64,000 nt of DNA from Pseudomonas oryzae (GTDB lineage: Bacteria > Pseudomonadota > Gammaproteobacteria > Pseudomonadales > Pseudomonadaceae), in the NCBI RefSeq assembly GCF_900104805.1, contig NZ_LT629751.1, positions 2,213,001 to 2,277,000 of the forward strand. The letters are read 5' to 3'. Under the pieces are notes generated by a model that did not search any database, was not told the origin of the DNA, and was given only the letters and a program-made list of their open reading frames with translations. This document shows, in pieces, positions 52,929 through 61,830 of the stretch; position 1 is the first letter of the stretch, and each line of letters begins with the position of its first letter. A program made the translations under genes and the position numbers.

Positions 52929-53678
52929 ATGAGCCGCCTGCTCCTCAACTGCGACATCGGCGAAAGCTTCGGCGCCTGGACCATGGGCCTCGACGCCGAA
53001 GTCATGCCGCACATCGACTGCGCCAACATCGCCTGCGGCTTCCACGCCGGCGATCCCTCGACCATGCGCCGCACCGTGGCGCTGGCGGCGCAGCACGGGG
53101 TACGCATCGGCGCCCACCCCGCCTACCCCGACCTGGTCGGCTTCGGCCGCCGCTCGCTGGCCTGCAGCGCGCAGGAAGTCGAGGACATGCTGCTCTACCA
53201 GATCGGCGCACTGGACGGCATCTGCCGCGCCGAGGGCAGCCGGGTCGGCTACGTCAAGCCGCACGGCGCGCTGTACAACGACATGATGCGCCAGCCCGAA
53301 CTGCTGCGCGCGGTGCTGCGCGCGGTGCGCCTGTACGATCCTTCCCTGCCGCTGATGCTGATGTCGGTGCGCGACAACCGCGCCGCCGAGGCGCTGGCCG
53401 CCGAGGCGGGCGTCACCCTGTGGTTCGAGACCTTCGCCGACCGCGGCTACGACGGCGACGGCTTCCTGCTGCCGCGCAGCCAGCCCGGCGCGGTGCATCA
53501 CGACAGCGCGCAGGTGATCGCCCAGGCGCTGGCATTGGCCGGCGGCCAGCCGCTGACCGCCAGCGACGGCAGCGCCCTGCTGCTGCGCGCCGACAGCCTG
53601 TGCGTACACGGCGACAACGCCGGCTCGGTGGCCGCGGTACGGCGCATCCGCGCGGCGCTGGACGGGCTGCCGGCATGA
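52929..53678 (+). CDS. pxpA: 5-oxoprolinase subunit PxpA (LamB/YcsF family)
   Basis: 249 aa from the ATG at 52929 with AAGGA 8 bases upstream; the frame is open back to 52521 inside recJ but is not coding there. Family motifs: [11 protein letters not shown] at the start, [30 protein letters not shown], and [10 protein letters not shown]. PxpA works with PxpB and PxpC as the ATP-dependent prokaryotic 5-oxoprolinase that returns pyroglutamate to glutamate. The stop overlaps the next start (ATGA). Confidence 0.95.
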   Translation: MSRLLLNCDIGESFGAWTMGLDAEVMPHIDCANIACGFHAGDPSTMRRTVALAAQHGVRIGAHPAYPDLVGFGRRSLACSAQEVEDMLLYQIGALDGICRAEGSRVGYVKPHGALYNDMMRQPELLRAVLRAVRLYDPSLPLMLMSVRDNRAAEALAAEAGVTLWFETFADRGYDGDGFLLPRSQPGAVHHDSAQVIAQALALAGGQPLTASDGSALLLRADSLCVHGDNAGSVAAVRRIRAALDGLPA

Positions 53679-54376
53679 ACCTGCGCATCGAGGTCGTCGC
53701 GGTCGACTGCCTGATGCTGCGCCTGTTCGACGCCATCGACGAGGCGCACATGCCCTGGCTGCTGGCCGCCACCCAGCGGCTGCGCGCGGCCTTCGGCGCG
53801 GCGCTGGTCGACCTGGTGCCGTCCTACACCACCCTGATGCTGCACTACGATCTCGAACGGCTCGACGACGGCCAGGCCCGCGCACTGATCCACCAGGCGC
53901 TGCACGATCTCGAGCCGGCCAGCAGCGAAGGCACCGCCCTGCACCGCCTGCCGGTGTGGTACGACGCCGCGGTCGGCCCGGAGCTGGCGCTGCTCGCCGA
54001 GCGCAGCGGGCTGGGCGTCGCCGGGCTGATCGAGCGGCACAGCCGCCACGAATACCGGGTATTCGCCCTGGGATTCGCCCCGGGCTTCGCCTATCTGGGG
54101 CTGGTCGAGCCACAGCTGGCCGCGCCGCGCCTGGCCACCCCGCGCCAGCGGGTGCCCGCCGGCAGCCTGGGCATCGCCGACCGGCAGACCGCCGTATATC
54201 CCGCCGTCTCCCCCGGCGGCTGGAACCTGATCGGGCGCATGCCGATCCCGCTGTTCGACCGCGCGCAGGGCCGCAGCCTGCTGCAACCGGGCGACCGGGT
54301 GCGCTTCAAGCCGGTCGAGCGCGCCGAATTCCTCCGCCTCGGCGGCGACGACACGCCCTTCGCGGTGCAGCCATGA
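53675..54376 (+). CDS. pxpB: 5-oxoprolinase subunit PxpB (KipI family)
   Basis: 233 aa. It starts at the ATG overlapping the pxpA stop by 4 bases and ends overlapping pxpC in the same way. Family motifs: [12 protein letters not shown], the segment [11 protein letters not shown] and [22 protein letters not shown] split around residues 150-175, and [10 protein letters not shown]. It is the KipI-like subunit of the three-part 5-oxoprolinase; B. subtilis KipI was first described as a kinase inhibitor, but the operon context argues for the metabolic role. Confidence 0.95.
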   Translation: MNLRIEVVAVDCLMLRLFDAIDEAHMPWLLAATQRLRAAFGAALVDLVPSYTTLMLHYDLERLDDGQARALIHQALHDLEPASSEGTALHRLPVWYDAAVGPELALLAERSGLGVAGLIERHSRHEYRVFALGFAPGFAYLGLVEPQLAAPRLATPRQRVPAGSLGIADRQTAVYPAVSPGGWNLIGRMPIPLFDRAQGRSLLQPGDRVRFKPVERAEFLRLGGDDTPFAVQP

Positions 54377-55287
54377 GCCTTGTGATCGAACGCCAGGGCC
54401 TGCTGGCCAGCCTGCAGGACGCCGGCCGCTTCGGCGTGCGCCACCTCGGCGTCGGCCAGGGCGGCGGCGCCGACTGGATCGCCCTGCGCTGGGCCAACTG
54501 GCTGCTCGGCAATCCGCCGGACGCCGCGGTGATCGAGATCACCCTCGGCGGCTTCAGCCTGGTCGCCGAGCAGGACGTCTGCCTGGCCCTGTGCGGCGCC
54601 GACCTGGACGCGCGCCTCGACGACGCGCCGCTGGCGCCCTGGCGCAGCTTCGTCGTGCGCCGCGGCCAGCGCCTCAGCCTCAACCAGGCGCGCCTGGGCG
54701 TGCGCGCCTACCTGGCCGCGCCCGGCGGCTTCGTCGCGCCGCCGGTGCTGGGCAGCTGCGCCACCGTGACCCGCGAGGGACTCGGCGGCCTGCACGGCGA
54801 CGGCCGGCCGCTGGCGGGCGGCGAGCGCCTGCACTGGCACGGCGGCTCGCCGGCGCCGCGGGCGCTACCGGCCGCGCTGATTCCCGACCTGAGCAGCCAC
54901 GCGCCGCTGGCCGTGGTGCTCGGCGCGCAGATCGGCGACTTCGCCGGGCAGAGCCTGTTCGACGCCTTCAACCGCGAGTGGACGGTGGACAACCGCGCCG
55001 ACCGCATGGGCGTGCGCCTGCTCGGCCCGCGCCTGGAGTGCCGGCGCGGCGAGATGATCTCCGAGGGCATCCCGCTGGGTGCCATCCAGGTGCCGGCCGA
55101 CGGCCAGCCCATCGTCCTGCTCAACGACCGCCAGACCATCGGCGGCTACCCGCGCCTCGGCGCGCTGACGCCGCAGGCGCTGGCCCGGCTAGCGCAGTGC
55201 CCGCCCGGCGCGACGCTGCGGCTGGCGCCGCTGGGCCTGGAAGCGGCGCAGCGCCAGCAGCGGACACTGCTGGCGCACTGGCGCTGA
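54373..55287 (+). CDS. pxpC: 5-oxoprolinase subunit PxpC (KipA/biotin-dependent carboxyltransferase-like)
   Basis: 304 aa, ATG overlapping the pxpB stop. Motifs: LLASLQDAGRFGVRHLGVGQGG near the N terminus (split here as LQDAGR and GVGQGGGAD), NPPDAAVIEITLGG, LAAPGGF, DRMGVRLLGP, SEGIPLGAIQVPADGQPIVLLND and QTIGGYPRLG. The cyclophilin-like fold pairs with PxpB. Completes an intact pxpABC operon, with no permease gene attached. Confidence 0.95.
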   Translation: MSLVIERQGLLASLQDAGRFGVRHLGVGQGGGADWIALRWANWLLGNPPDAAVIEITLGGFSLVAEQDVCLALCGADLDARLDDAPLAPWRSFVVRRGQRLSLNQARLGVRAYLAAPGGFVAPPVLGSCATVTREGLGGLHGDGRPLAGGERLHWHGGSPAPRALPAALIPDLSSHAPLAVVLGAQIGDFAGQSLFDAFNREWTVDNRADRMGVRLLGPRLECRRGEMISEGIPLGAIQVPADGQPIVLLNDRQTIGGYPRLGALTPQALARLAQCPPGATLRLAPLGLEAAQRQQRTLLAHWR

Positions 55288-55335
55288 CGATGCAGGCGCC
55301 AGCGCCTGGCCGCACCGCCCGCCAGCGCGGGGATG

Positions 55336-55878
55336 TCAGCCGCGCTCGCCGAGCAGCCACTCCACCGGCAGCTCATGCTGGCCGCGCTCGTCGGTGACGA
55401 ACAGGGTGCCCTCGCTGATCATCACGCTCCAGGACAGCGAGCGCGGCAGGTCGCGGGCCAGCTCGGCCAGCGGCTCCTGCGGCAGCGCGGCGATGTTGAG
55501 GTTCTTCAGGCTCTTCACCGCGCCCACCACCTTGTCCTGCCAGACGCGCAGGCCGCCATAGGCCAGCACGCTGACCCGCTCGGCGCGCCGCGAGCACCAG
55601 GTCATGCGGTCGGCGTCCGGCTGGCCGACCTCGATCCAGTGCAGCACGCGGTCGTCGAGACTCTTCTCCCACAGCGCCGGCTCGTCGACGTCGGACAGGC
55701 CACGGCCGAAGGCGACCTGCTCGTCGTACCACAGTGCGTAGGCCAGCAGGCGCACGACCAGGCGCTCCTCGGTTTCCGAGGGATGCTTGGCGACGGTGAA
55801 GCGCAGGTTCTGGTAGACGCCGCGATCGAGGTCGGTGAGGTTGAGTTCGACTTTGTAGGGGGTGGACTGCAGGGCCAT
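55336..55878 (-). CDS. yaeQ: YaeQ family protein
   Basis: 180 aa, full length for the family, with AGGAAG about 7 bases upstream. Characteristic pieces: YKVELNLTDLDRGVYQ, HPSETEERLVVRLLAYALWY, and IEVGQPDADRMTWCSRRAERV. The structure is PD-(D/E)XK nuclease-like with conserved acidic residues, but biological function is unproven; early reports of an RfaH-like role are uncertain. Converges on pxpC and stands alone. Confidence 0.92.
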   Translation of the reverse strand: MALQSTPYKVELNLTDLDRGVYQNLRFTVAKHPSETEERLVVRLLAYALWYDEQVAFGRGLSDVDEPALWEKSLDDRVLHWIEVGQPDADRMTWCSRRAERVSVLAYGGLRVWQDKVVGAVKSLKNLNIAALPQEPLAELARDLPRSLSWSVMISEGTLFVTDERGQHELPVEWLLGERG

Positions 55879-55953
55879 GAACCGCTTCCTGGCTGGAGGA
55901 AAAAAGGCAGCCAGTGTACTCCGAATCGGCCCGGCCGGCCCGCGCGCCGGCCG

Positions 55954-57105
55954 TCAGTCGCGATACAGTTCGACCCGGTCGCGCCCGCCGGCCTTGGCCC
56001 GGTACAGCGCCTGGTCGGCGCGCCCCAGCAGGATGGCCAGGTCGTAGCCGGACTGCTCGGTCGCGGCCAGACCGATGCTGACGCTCATGCTGACCGGCTC
56101 GGTGGACTGCAGAGTCAACTCGCTGCACTCGCGGCGAATGCGCTCGGCCACCTGCGCCGCCACCGAAGCGTCGGCATCGGCCAGCAGGCAGGCAAACTCC
56201 TCGCCGCCGATCCGCCCGCAGACGTCCTGCTGGCGCACGCTGCGCGCCAGCACCTGACCGAAAGCGACCAGCGCGGCATCTCCCAGAGCATGGCCGTGGC
56301 TGTCGTTGAGACGCTTGAAGTGGTCGAGATCGCAGAGCAGCAGCGCCGCCGGCCGGCCCGCGCGCTGGCAACCGCTCAGCAACACCTGCGCGCCCTCCAT
56401 GAAGGCGCGGCGGTTGCCGATCTCGGTGAGCGGATCGCGATTGGCCACGGCCCGGTAGCGCACCTCGGCGCGCTCGTGGACCATCGCCAGGGTGATGAAG
56501 GCGATGCCGGTGGCGAACAGCAGGGTTTCCAGTAGGCGCCAGGCGATGAAGCCCGCGCCCTCACCGCTCAAGCGCCAGACGATGCTCTCGCCGCCGCCGA
56601 CGAGCAGGAGGGCGGCGAGGAACAGCGCATGCAGCAGCAGCAGGGTCACCGCCGGCGCGATGGCCACCTCCAGGCGGTGACGGGCTCGCCACAGCTCCCA
56701 GACCGACAGGCCGGTGTAGAGGATCGCCAACAGGGTGCCCACCGTCACGCGCAGGGGCAACGAGGTCATGAACTGCGGCCACAGGCACAGCAGCCCCCAC
56801 AGCAGGGCCCCGCCGGCCACTCCTGGCCACCAGGGTGGCCGGGTGGCGAAAACGCGCATGGCGGTCCAACCCAGCCCCGCCGCCAGCAGCAGAAGCATAT
56901 TGGCAAGGACGATGGGCAGGGCTTCCGCGCCCAGGCCACGCAGGCCGTGCGTCGCCGTGCCGAGGGCCGCCAGCAGGAGCATTCCGGCCAGGAAGCCCAG
57001 CGTCGTCTCGTGCTCGCTCCGCCACCAGGCATGCAGCATCAGCCCACCCAGCAAGGCAAGCGCGCAGATGTCCAACAGCAGCAGGGTCGGATAGTGCAGG
57101 AGCAT
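55954..57105 (-). CDS. membrane-bound diguanylate cyclase (GGDEF)
   Basis: 383 aa from the ATG at 57105, which has AGGG at a good distance; the ATG at 57111 is also possible. Six or seven hydrophobic segments (about 1-210) form the sensor part, followed by a GGDEF domain (about 220-380). The active-site motif is GGEEF in CGRIGGEEFACLL, and an inhibitory I-site RQQD stands five residues before it, so the enzyme looks active and feedback-controlled. It makes c-di-GMP at the inner membrane. Whether it feeds LapD is not known. Divergent from the CoA transferase. Confidence 0.92.
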   Translation of the reverse strand: MLLHYPTLLLLDICALALLGGLMLHAWWRSEHETTLGFLAGMLLLAALGTATHGLRGLGAEALPIVLANMLLLLAAGLGWTAMRVFATRPPWWPGVAGGALLWGLLCLWPQFMTSLPLRVTVGTLLAILYTGLSVWELWRARHRLEVAIAPAVTLLLLHALFLAALLLVGGGESIVWRLSGEGAGFIAWRLLETLLFATGIAFITLAMVHERAEVRYRAVANRDPLTEIGNRRAFMEGAQVLLSGCQRAGRPAALLLCDLDHFKRLNDSHGHALGDAALVAFGQVLARSVRQQDVCGRIGGEEFACLLADADASVAAQVAERIRRECSELTLQSTEPVSMSVSIGLAATEQSGYDLAILLGRADQALYRAKAGGRDRVELYRD

Positions 57106-57334
57106 GGACATTCACCCTGGTGTGCGCAGGCAGACACAACGGCCCCGAGTCAGTCAGCCTGTGCCGCCACGCGCGCCCCTCGCAATAATGTGCAGCCAGT
57201 CACACTCTAGGCGTGTCCGGGGTAGTGGCGCCAGTCCCGAACGGCCGGCCTGCCGAGCGGGAGGCTCGCTGCCGCAGCCGGTCCCGGATGTACAATCGCC
57301 CGTCGTCCCCTCTCCAGCCCCTCCCGGAGCCGCC

Positions 57335-58534
57335 ATGACCAGCCCTTCCAAACCCCTTGCCGGCCTCAAGGTCATCGAACTCGGCACCCTGATCGCCGGC
57401 CCCTTCGCCTCGCGCATCTGCGCCGAGTTCGGTGCCGAGGTGATCAAGATCGAGTCGCCCGACGGCGGCGATCCGCTGCGCAAGTGGCGCAAGCTGTACG
57501 AGGGCACCTCGCTGTGGTGGTTCGTGCAGGCGCGCAACAAGCAGTCGCTGACCCTCAACCTCAAGCATCCCGAGGCGCAGGCCATCCTCAAGCAGCTGGT
57601 GCGCGAGGCCGACATCCTGATCGAGAACTTCCGCCCCGGCGTGCTGGAAAAGCTCGGCCTCGGCTGGGAGGTGCTCCATGCGCTCAACCCGAAGCTGGTC
57701 ATGGTGCGCCTGTCCGGCTTCGGTCAGACCGGACCGATGAAGGATCAGCCGGGCTTCGGCGCGGTGGGCGAGTCGATGGGCGGGTTGCGCTACATCACCG
57801 GCTTCGAGGACCGGCCGCCGGTGCGCACCGGCATCTCCATCGGCGACTCGATCGCCGCGCTGTGGGGCGTGATCGGCGCGCTGATGGCGCTGCGCCATCG
57901 CGAGGTCAACGGCGGCCAGGGCCAGGTGGTCGACGTCGCGCTGTACGAGGCGGTGTTCGCCATGATGGAGAGCCTGGTCCCGGAGTTCGACGTGTTCGGC
58001 TTCATCCGCGAGCGCACCGGCAACATCATGCCCGGCATCACGCCCTCCTCGATCCATACCAGCGCCGACGGCAAGCATGTGCAGATCGGCGCCAACGGCG
58101 ACGCCATCTTCAAACGCTTCATGCTGGCCATCGGCCGCGACGATCTGGCCAACGATCCACAGCTGGCCGACAACGCCGGCCGCGATGCGCGGCGCGACGA
58201 GCTGTACGGGGTGATCGACCGCTGGGTACAGTCGCTGCCGCTGAGCGAGGTGCTGGCGCTGCTGCAGCAGGCCGAGGTGCCGGCCAGCCGCATCTACAGC
58301 GTCGAGGACATGTTCGGCGATCCGCAGTTCCTCGCCCGCGACATGCTGCAGAGCGCGCGCCTGCCGGACGGCCGGGAGTTCCGCATCCCCGGCATCGTGC
58401 CCAAGCTGTCGGAAACTCCGGGCAGCACCGAGTGGCTGGGCCCACAGCTGGGGGAACATACGGCGGCGATTCTCCGGCAGCTGGGCTATGACGCCGAGCG
58501 CATCGCTACGCTACGCAATCTGGGCGCCATCTGA
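57335..58534 (+). CDS. CaiB/BaiF family CoA transferase (class III)
   Basis: 399 aa from the ATG at 57335 with GGAG about 6 bases upstream; the open frame back to 57104 lacks family sequence. Family III CoA-transferase motifs: PLAGLKVIELGTLIAGPFA, FGAEVIKIE, NKQSLTLNLKHPE, ILIENFRPGVLEKLGLG and RTGISIGDSIAALWG, whose Asp is the expected nucleophile. Members move CoA between carboxylic acids such as succinate, oxalate or itaconate derivatives; the substrate cannot be given. It converges on the LPS-assembly gene lapB. Confidence 0.9.
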   Translation: MTSPSKPLAGLKVIELGTLIAGPFASRICAEFGAEVIKIESPDGGDPLRKWRKLYEGTSLWWFVQARNKQSLTLNLKHPEAQAILKQLVREADILIENFRPGVLEKLGLGWEVLHALNPKLVMVRLSGFGQTGPMKDQPGFGAVGESMGGLRYITGFEDRPPVRTGISIGDSIAALWGVIGALMALRHREVNGGQGQVVDVALYEAVFAMMESLVPEFDVFGFIRERTGNIMPGITPSSIHTSADGKHVQIGANGDAIFKRFMLAIGRDDLANDPQLADNAGRDARRDELYGVIDRWVQSLPLSEVLALLQQAEVPASRIYSVEDMFGDPQFLARDMLQSARLPDGREFRIPGIVPKLSETPGSTEWLGPQLGEHTAAILRQLGYDAERIATLRNLGAI

Positions 58535-58577
58535 GGCGCTCAGGCGGCTGACGGCGTCGGGCCGGCGCGAGAGCGGC

Positions 58578-59723
58578 TCAGCCGTTGCTGCGCCGGCGCA
58601 GTACCGACCAGCCGTGGCAGGTCGGACACTGCCAGTGCAGCTGGCGGGCCTGGAACCCGCACTGGCGGCAGCAGTACGCCGGGGTGTTGCCGATCAGCGC
58701 GCTGACCGCCTCGTGCAGGCTGGCGACCTCGGGGCCGGCGGCCTGTTCCGCCTGCCATTCGAGCAGGCGCTGGATGATGCGCAGCGACGGCTGGCGAGCC
58801 AGGCGCTGGCGCAGGAAGTCGATGCCGCTGGCGATGCCGTGCCGCTCGCGGATCACCAGGGCCAGCGCCAGCACCAGCGGGTCGCCACGGCTGTCGCCGG
58901 CCTGCTCGAGGGCGTCGCGCAGGAAGCGCTCGAGCCGCTCACGGGCAGGGCTGCAGGCGGTGTAGTCGAGCAGTTGCGGCAGCGCCTCGGGGAAGAACGC
59001 GGCATCCTGGCCGGCAACCTGCAGCAGGTGGTCGATCGCCGCGTCGCTCTGGTACGCCTGCCAGGCCAGACGGGCAAGGTTCAGGTTGGCGCGCACGCAG
59101 GCCGGATCGACCTGCAGGGCCAGACCGAGCTGCTCGCGCGCCGGCTCGAGCATGTCGCGGCGCAGCAGGCGCTCGGCCAGTTCGCAGTGATAGTGGCCGC
59201 AGGCCACGCGTATGGCCGGGTCGCTGGTCACCAGCCGGCCGGCGACCTCGATCGCCCGCTCCCATTCGCGCTCCTGCTCGTAGATGCGCAGCAGGCCGCG
59301 CTGCGCCTGGCTGGCGACCGCGGACTCGCCCTCGGCCAAGCCCTGCAGGAGGGATTCGGCCCGCGACAGCTCGCCGGCGGCCAGGAAGTCATGGGCCAGT
59401 TCGAGCTGGACCCGCTCGCGCTGCGCAAGCGCCAGCTCCGGGCGGGCAAGCAGGCTCTGGTGCACCCGGGCCGCCATCTCCAGCTCACCGCGCTGGCGAA
59501 ACTGGCGGCCGACACCGAGGTGGGCTTCGAAGGTTTCCTCGTTGACCTCGAGAACCTCGACCAGGCGCTGCAAGGCCTGGTCGGACTGGGCATCGAGTAG
59601 ATGGTTGTAGCTGACGATGGCGGCACTGCGCCGACGCAGTGCCGGCAACTGCTCACGGCGTCCCATCCACCAGCCGATGCCGATGGCGGCGGTGAACAGA
59701 CCGAGCCAGAGCAGCTCGGACAT
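58578..59723 (-). CDS. lapB: LapB (YciM), LPS assembly regulator with TPR repeats
   Basis: 381 aa. N-terminal membrane anchor (about 4-20), a long array of tetratricopeptide repeats, and a C-terminal rubredoxin-like zinc module (CRQCGFQARQLHWQCPTC). LapB couples LPS synthesis to FtsH-dependent breakdown of LpxC. It begins 3 bases after lapA (DUF1049), the usual partner. The name coincides with, but the protein is unrelated to, the adhesin exporter LapB at 14205-16364. Confidence 0.94.
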   Translation of the reverse strand: MSELLWLGLFTAAIGIGWWMGRREQLPALRRRSAAIVSYNHLLDAQSDQALQRLVEVLEVNEETFEAHLGVGRQFRQRGELEMAARVHQSLLARPELALAQRERVQLELAHDFLAAGELSRAESLLQGLAEGESAVASQAQRGLLRIYEQEREWERAIEVAGRLVTSDPAIRVACGHYHCELAERLLRRDMLEPAREQLGLALQVDPACVRANLNLARLAWQAYQSDAAIDHLLQVAGQDAAFFPEALPQLLDYTACSPARERLERFLRDALEQAGDSRGDPLVLALALVIRERHGIASGIDFLRQRLARQPSLRIIQRLLEWQAEQAAGPEVASLHEAVSALIGNTPAYCCRQCGFQARQLHWQCPTCHGWSVLRRRSNG

Positions 59724-59726
59724 GTG

Positions 59727-60032
59727 TCAGCGCCCCGTTTCGGCGAGCTTCTGGCGCAGGCTGTCGAGCTCCTGGCGGCAGCGACCGAGCTCGCTGCGGT
59801 TGCGCGCCAGGGCGAACTTGAGACGGGCGCGCAGGTAGAGGCTGAGCAGCACGCCGGCCAGGCCGCCGGCGATGAACGCCAGGGCGACGAAGAAGGCCAC
59901 CGGCAGCTCGGGACTTTGCAGGGTCATGAACTGCAGACGGGCGTGACTCTGGTTTTCGAGAATGAACACCAGGGTGAGCGCGGCGACCAGCAGCGCAGCC
60001 GCAATCACCAGGACGCGTTTGATCCAGAGCAT
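59727..60032 (-). CDS. lapA: LapA (YciS, DUF1049), LPS assembly membrane protein
   Basis: 101 aa with two membrane segments (about 5-25 and 43-66) and a C-terminal coiled coil (RNRSELGRCRQELDSLRQKL). The family works with the TPR protein LapB at the inner membrane in LPS assembly. It lies between ihfB and lapB with short gaps (47 and 3 bases), the order common in gammaproteobacteria. Not related to the giant adhesin LapA at 2840-12229. Confidence 0.92.
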   Translation of the reverse strand: MLWIKRVLVIAAALLVAALTLVFILENQSHARLQFMTLQSPELPVAFFVALAFIAGGLAGVLLSLYLRARLKFALARNRSELGRCRQELDSLRQKLAETGR

Positions 60033-60079
60033 GTCGACTCCTCGGACACAGAACCACTCGGGTACTCGACGAGCGCGAC

Positions 60080-60364
60080 TCAGTGCAGCTCGTTGACGCG
60101 GTCGCGCAGTTCCTTGCCCGGCTTGAAATGGGGGACGAATTTACCATCAAGCCGCACCGACTCGCCGGTTTTCGGATTGCGTCCGACGCGTGGCGCCCGG
60201 TAGTGCAGGGAGAAACTGCCGAAGCCACGGATCTCGATACGATCCCCCGCAGCCAGGGCATGCGCCATCTGCTCGAGCATGGTCTTGATGGCCAGCTCGA
60301 CGTCCTTGGACGAGAGTTGGCCCTGATGGGTAACGATACGTTCGATCAACTCCGACTTGGTCAT
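60080..60364 (-). CDS. ihfB: integration host factor subunit beta
   Basis: 94 aa, full length for the DNABII family. Typical pieces: [10 protein letters not shown] start, [25 protein letters not shown] (the DNA-intercalating beta arm with Pro) and [12 protein letters not shown] at the end. With IhfA it bends DNA at specific sites. AAGGG precedes the start. In most relatives rpsA lies directly upstream; here a divergent lipoprotein gene is found instead. Confidence 0.96.
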   Translation of the reverse strand: MTKSELIERIVTHQGQLSSKDVELAIKTMLEQMAHALAAGDRIEIRGFGSFSLHYRAPRVGRNPKTGESVRLDGKFVPHFKPGKELRDRVNELH

Positions 60365-60447
60365 GGTTTTCCCTTGTCTTTCAAGCGGCTAGATCACTCT
60401 TGTGTGGTTTTAGCATGCTCCGCAGGGTTTGACCAGCCCGACGCTAT

Positions 60448-60463
60448 TGACACTTGTGTGTCA
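60448..60463. promoter_or_regulatory. perfect palindrome between ihfB and the lipoprotein gene
   Basis: TGACAC-TTGT-GTGTCA lies in the 187-base divergent region and overlaps a TTGACA -35-like hexamer at 60447-60452. It looks like an operator for a dimeric regulator. No convincing -10 was seen at the right spacing. Confidence 0.4.
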
Positions 60464-60551
60464 TTGTGAAAGTCCGCGCTTGCAGTGCTCCCGGCTTGTC
60501 GCTGGCAGCCGCGGCGATTACCGTGGCAGACCTTCTGCCAGGAGAGTCTGC

Positions 60552-61211
60552 ATGCGTATCGCCCCCCTGATCGCCCTGGGCCTACTTCCCGTCATAGCCG
60601 GCTGCCAGTGGCTGTCCGCCAAACCGGAAGAGCCCAAACCCACCCCGGTTCGCCTGCAGGGCGAGCTGAGTCGTGCCGGCGAGATGCTGCTGATGGTGCC
60701 CTGCGGGGAGGAGCGGCGCCTGCTGCTGATCGATGCCGCCCAGCTCGGCCTGGAAGCGACCGCGCCGCAGCTGCAGGCCGGTTCGAGCAAGCCGCTGTTC
60801 GCCGATCTCGGCGGCGAGCTGGATGGCAACGCGGACGGCCTCTATGCGGTCGACAGGCTGTACCGCCTGCAGGCCGAGGGACCGGGCTGCGACGATCCGC
60901 AGTTCAAGCGGCAGATCGTGCGCGCCAGCGGCCACGAGCCGGAGTGGTCGGTGAGCGTCTCGGCGCGCGGCATGATGCTCGAGCGGCCCGGTAGCGCACC
61001 TCTCGCCCTGCCCTACGTCGAGGAAAGCCTGCCGGATGGCAGCCTGAGCTTCTCCAGCGAGGCCAACGACCAACGCATCGAACTGTGGCTGACGCCGGCG
61101 CGCTGCGAAGACAGCATGAGCGGCACGCTCAGCCACCTGCAGGCGCGCCTGGTGCTCAACGGTGCGGCGCCGCAGACCGGTTGCGCCGCCCTCGGTGGCG
61201 CACGCAACTGA
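60552..61211 (+). CDS. putative lipoprotein (COG3650-like)
   Basis: 219 aa from the ATG at 60552, with AGGAG about 7 bases upstream; the open frame back to 60429 is not believable. Lipobox IAGC (Cys18). The C-terminal half contains ASGHEPEWSVSVSARGMMLERPG, a pattern of the COG3650 group of periplasmic or membrane-associated proteins, with Cys pairs that could form disulfides. Function unknown. It converges on the antiporter operon, whose last gene ends 7 bases away. Confidence 0.8.
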   Translation: MRIAPLIALGLLPVIAGCQWLSAKPEEPKPTPVRLQGELSRAGEMLLMVPCGEERRLLLIDAAQLGLEATAPQLQAGSSKPLFADLGGELDGNADGLYAVDRLYRLQAEGPGCDDPQFKRQIVRASGHEPEWSVSVSARGMMLERPGSAPLALPYVEESLPDGSLSFSSEANDQRIELWLTPARCEDSMSGTLSHLQARLVLNGAAPQTGCAALGGARN

Positions 61212-61217
61212 TCGCCA

Positions 61218-61550
61218 TCACTCCTTCCAGCGCCGACCGCGGGTTTTCCCCCACGGCCGGATATCCTGCTGGGACGCCGCCTTGGCCAGCACATGCGCGC
61301 TCACCGGCGCGGAGATGAACAGGAACAGGGTGATCAGCAGCTCGTGCAGGCCGAGCCCCTCACCGCGCGCGTTGAAGAAGAGCAGCGAGCCGACGAGGAT
61401 GCCGCCCACCCCCAGGGTGGTGGCCTTGGTGGGGCCGTGCAGGCGGGTATAGAAATCCGGCAGCCGGTACAGCCCCAGCGAGCCCAGCAGGGCGAACAGG
61501 CTGCCGAACAGCAGGAACACAGCGATCACCGCCTCGATCCAGATACTCAC
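61218..61550 (-). CDS. mnhG: Na+/H+ antiporter subunit G
   Basis: 110 aa from the GTG at 61550, 10 bases after mnhF; an ATG at 61580 inside mnhF is also in frame but adds residues unlike the family. Three hydrophobic segments, with LGLYRLPDFYTRLHGPTKATTLGVGGILVG as the family core (residues about 22-52). Small membrane subunit of the multisubunit Mrp/Sha/Pha cation antiporter. Last gene of the operon, needed for complex assembly. Confidence 0.9.
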   Translation of the reverse strand: MSIWIEAVIAVFLLFGSLFALLGSLGLYRLPDFYTRLHGPTKATTLGVGGILVGSLLFFNARGEGLGLHELLITLFLFISAPVSAHVLAKAASQQDIRPWGKTRGRRWKE

Positions 61551-61560
61551 GGCCGTGCCC

Positions 61561-61830
61561 TCACTCGATGATGTCGCCACGCAGCAGGTACTTGCCCAGC
61601 GCCACCGTGCCGACGAAGCCCATCACCGCGATCAGCAGCGCGGCCTCGAAGAATAGCGCGCTGCCCAGCCAGATGCCGAAGAGCACCAGCAGGGCGATGG
61701 CATTGATATACAGGGTGTCCAGCGCGAGGATGCGATCCGGCAGATCCGGCCCCTTGAGCAGCCGCGCCAGGTTGAGCAACATCGCCAGACTGATCAGCAG
61801 CAGGCACAGGGGCACCACGAAACCTAGCAT
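61561..61830 (-). CDS. mnhF: Na+/H+ antiporter subunit F
   Basis: 89 aa, three membrane segments. Family pieces: LLKGPDLPDRILALDTLYINAIALLVLFG (split) and AVMGFVGTVALGKYLLRG. The ATG at 61830 overlaps the mnhE stop by 7 bases; upstream open frame to 62604 belongs to mnhE and mnhD in other frames. Part of the Mrp-type antiporter complex in the inner membrane. Confidence 0.92.
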   Translation of the reverse strand: MLGFVVPLCLLLISLAMLLNLARLLKGPDLPDRILALDTLYINAIALLVLFGIWLGSALFFEAALLIAVMGFVGTVALGKYLLRGDIIE

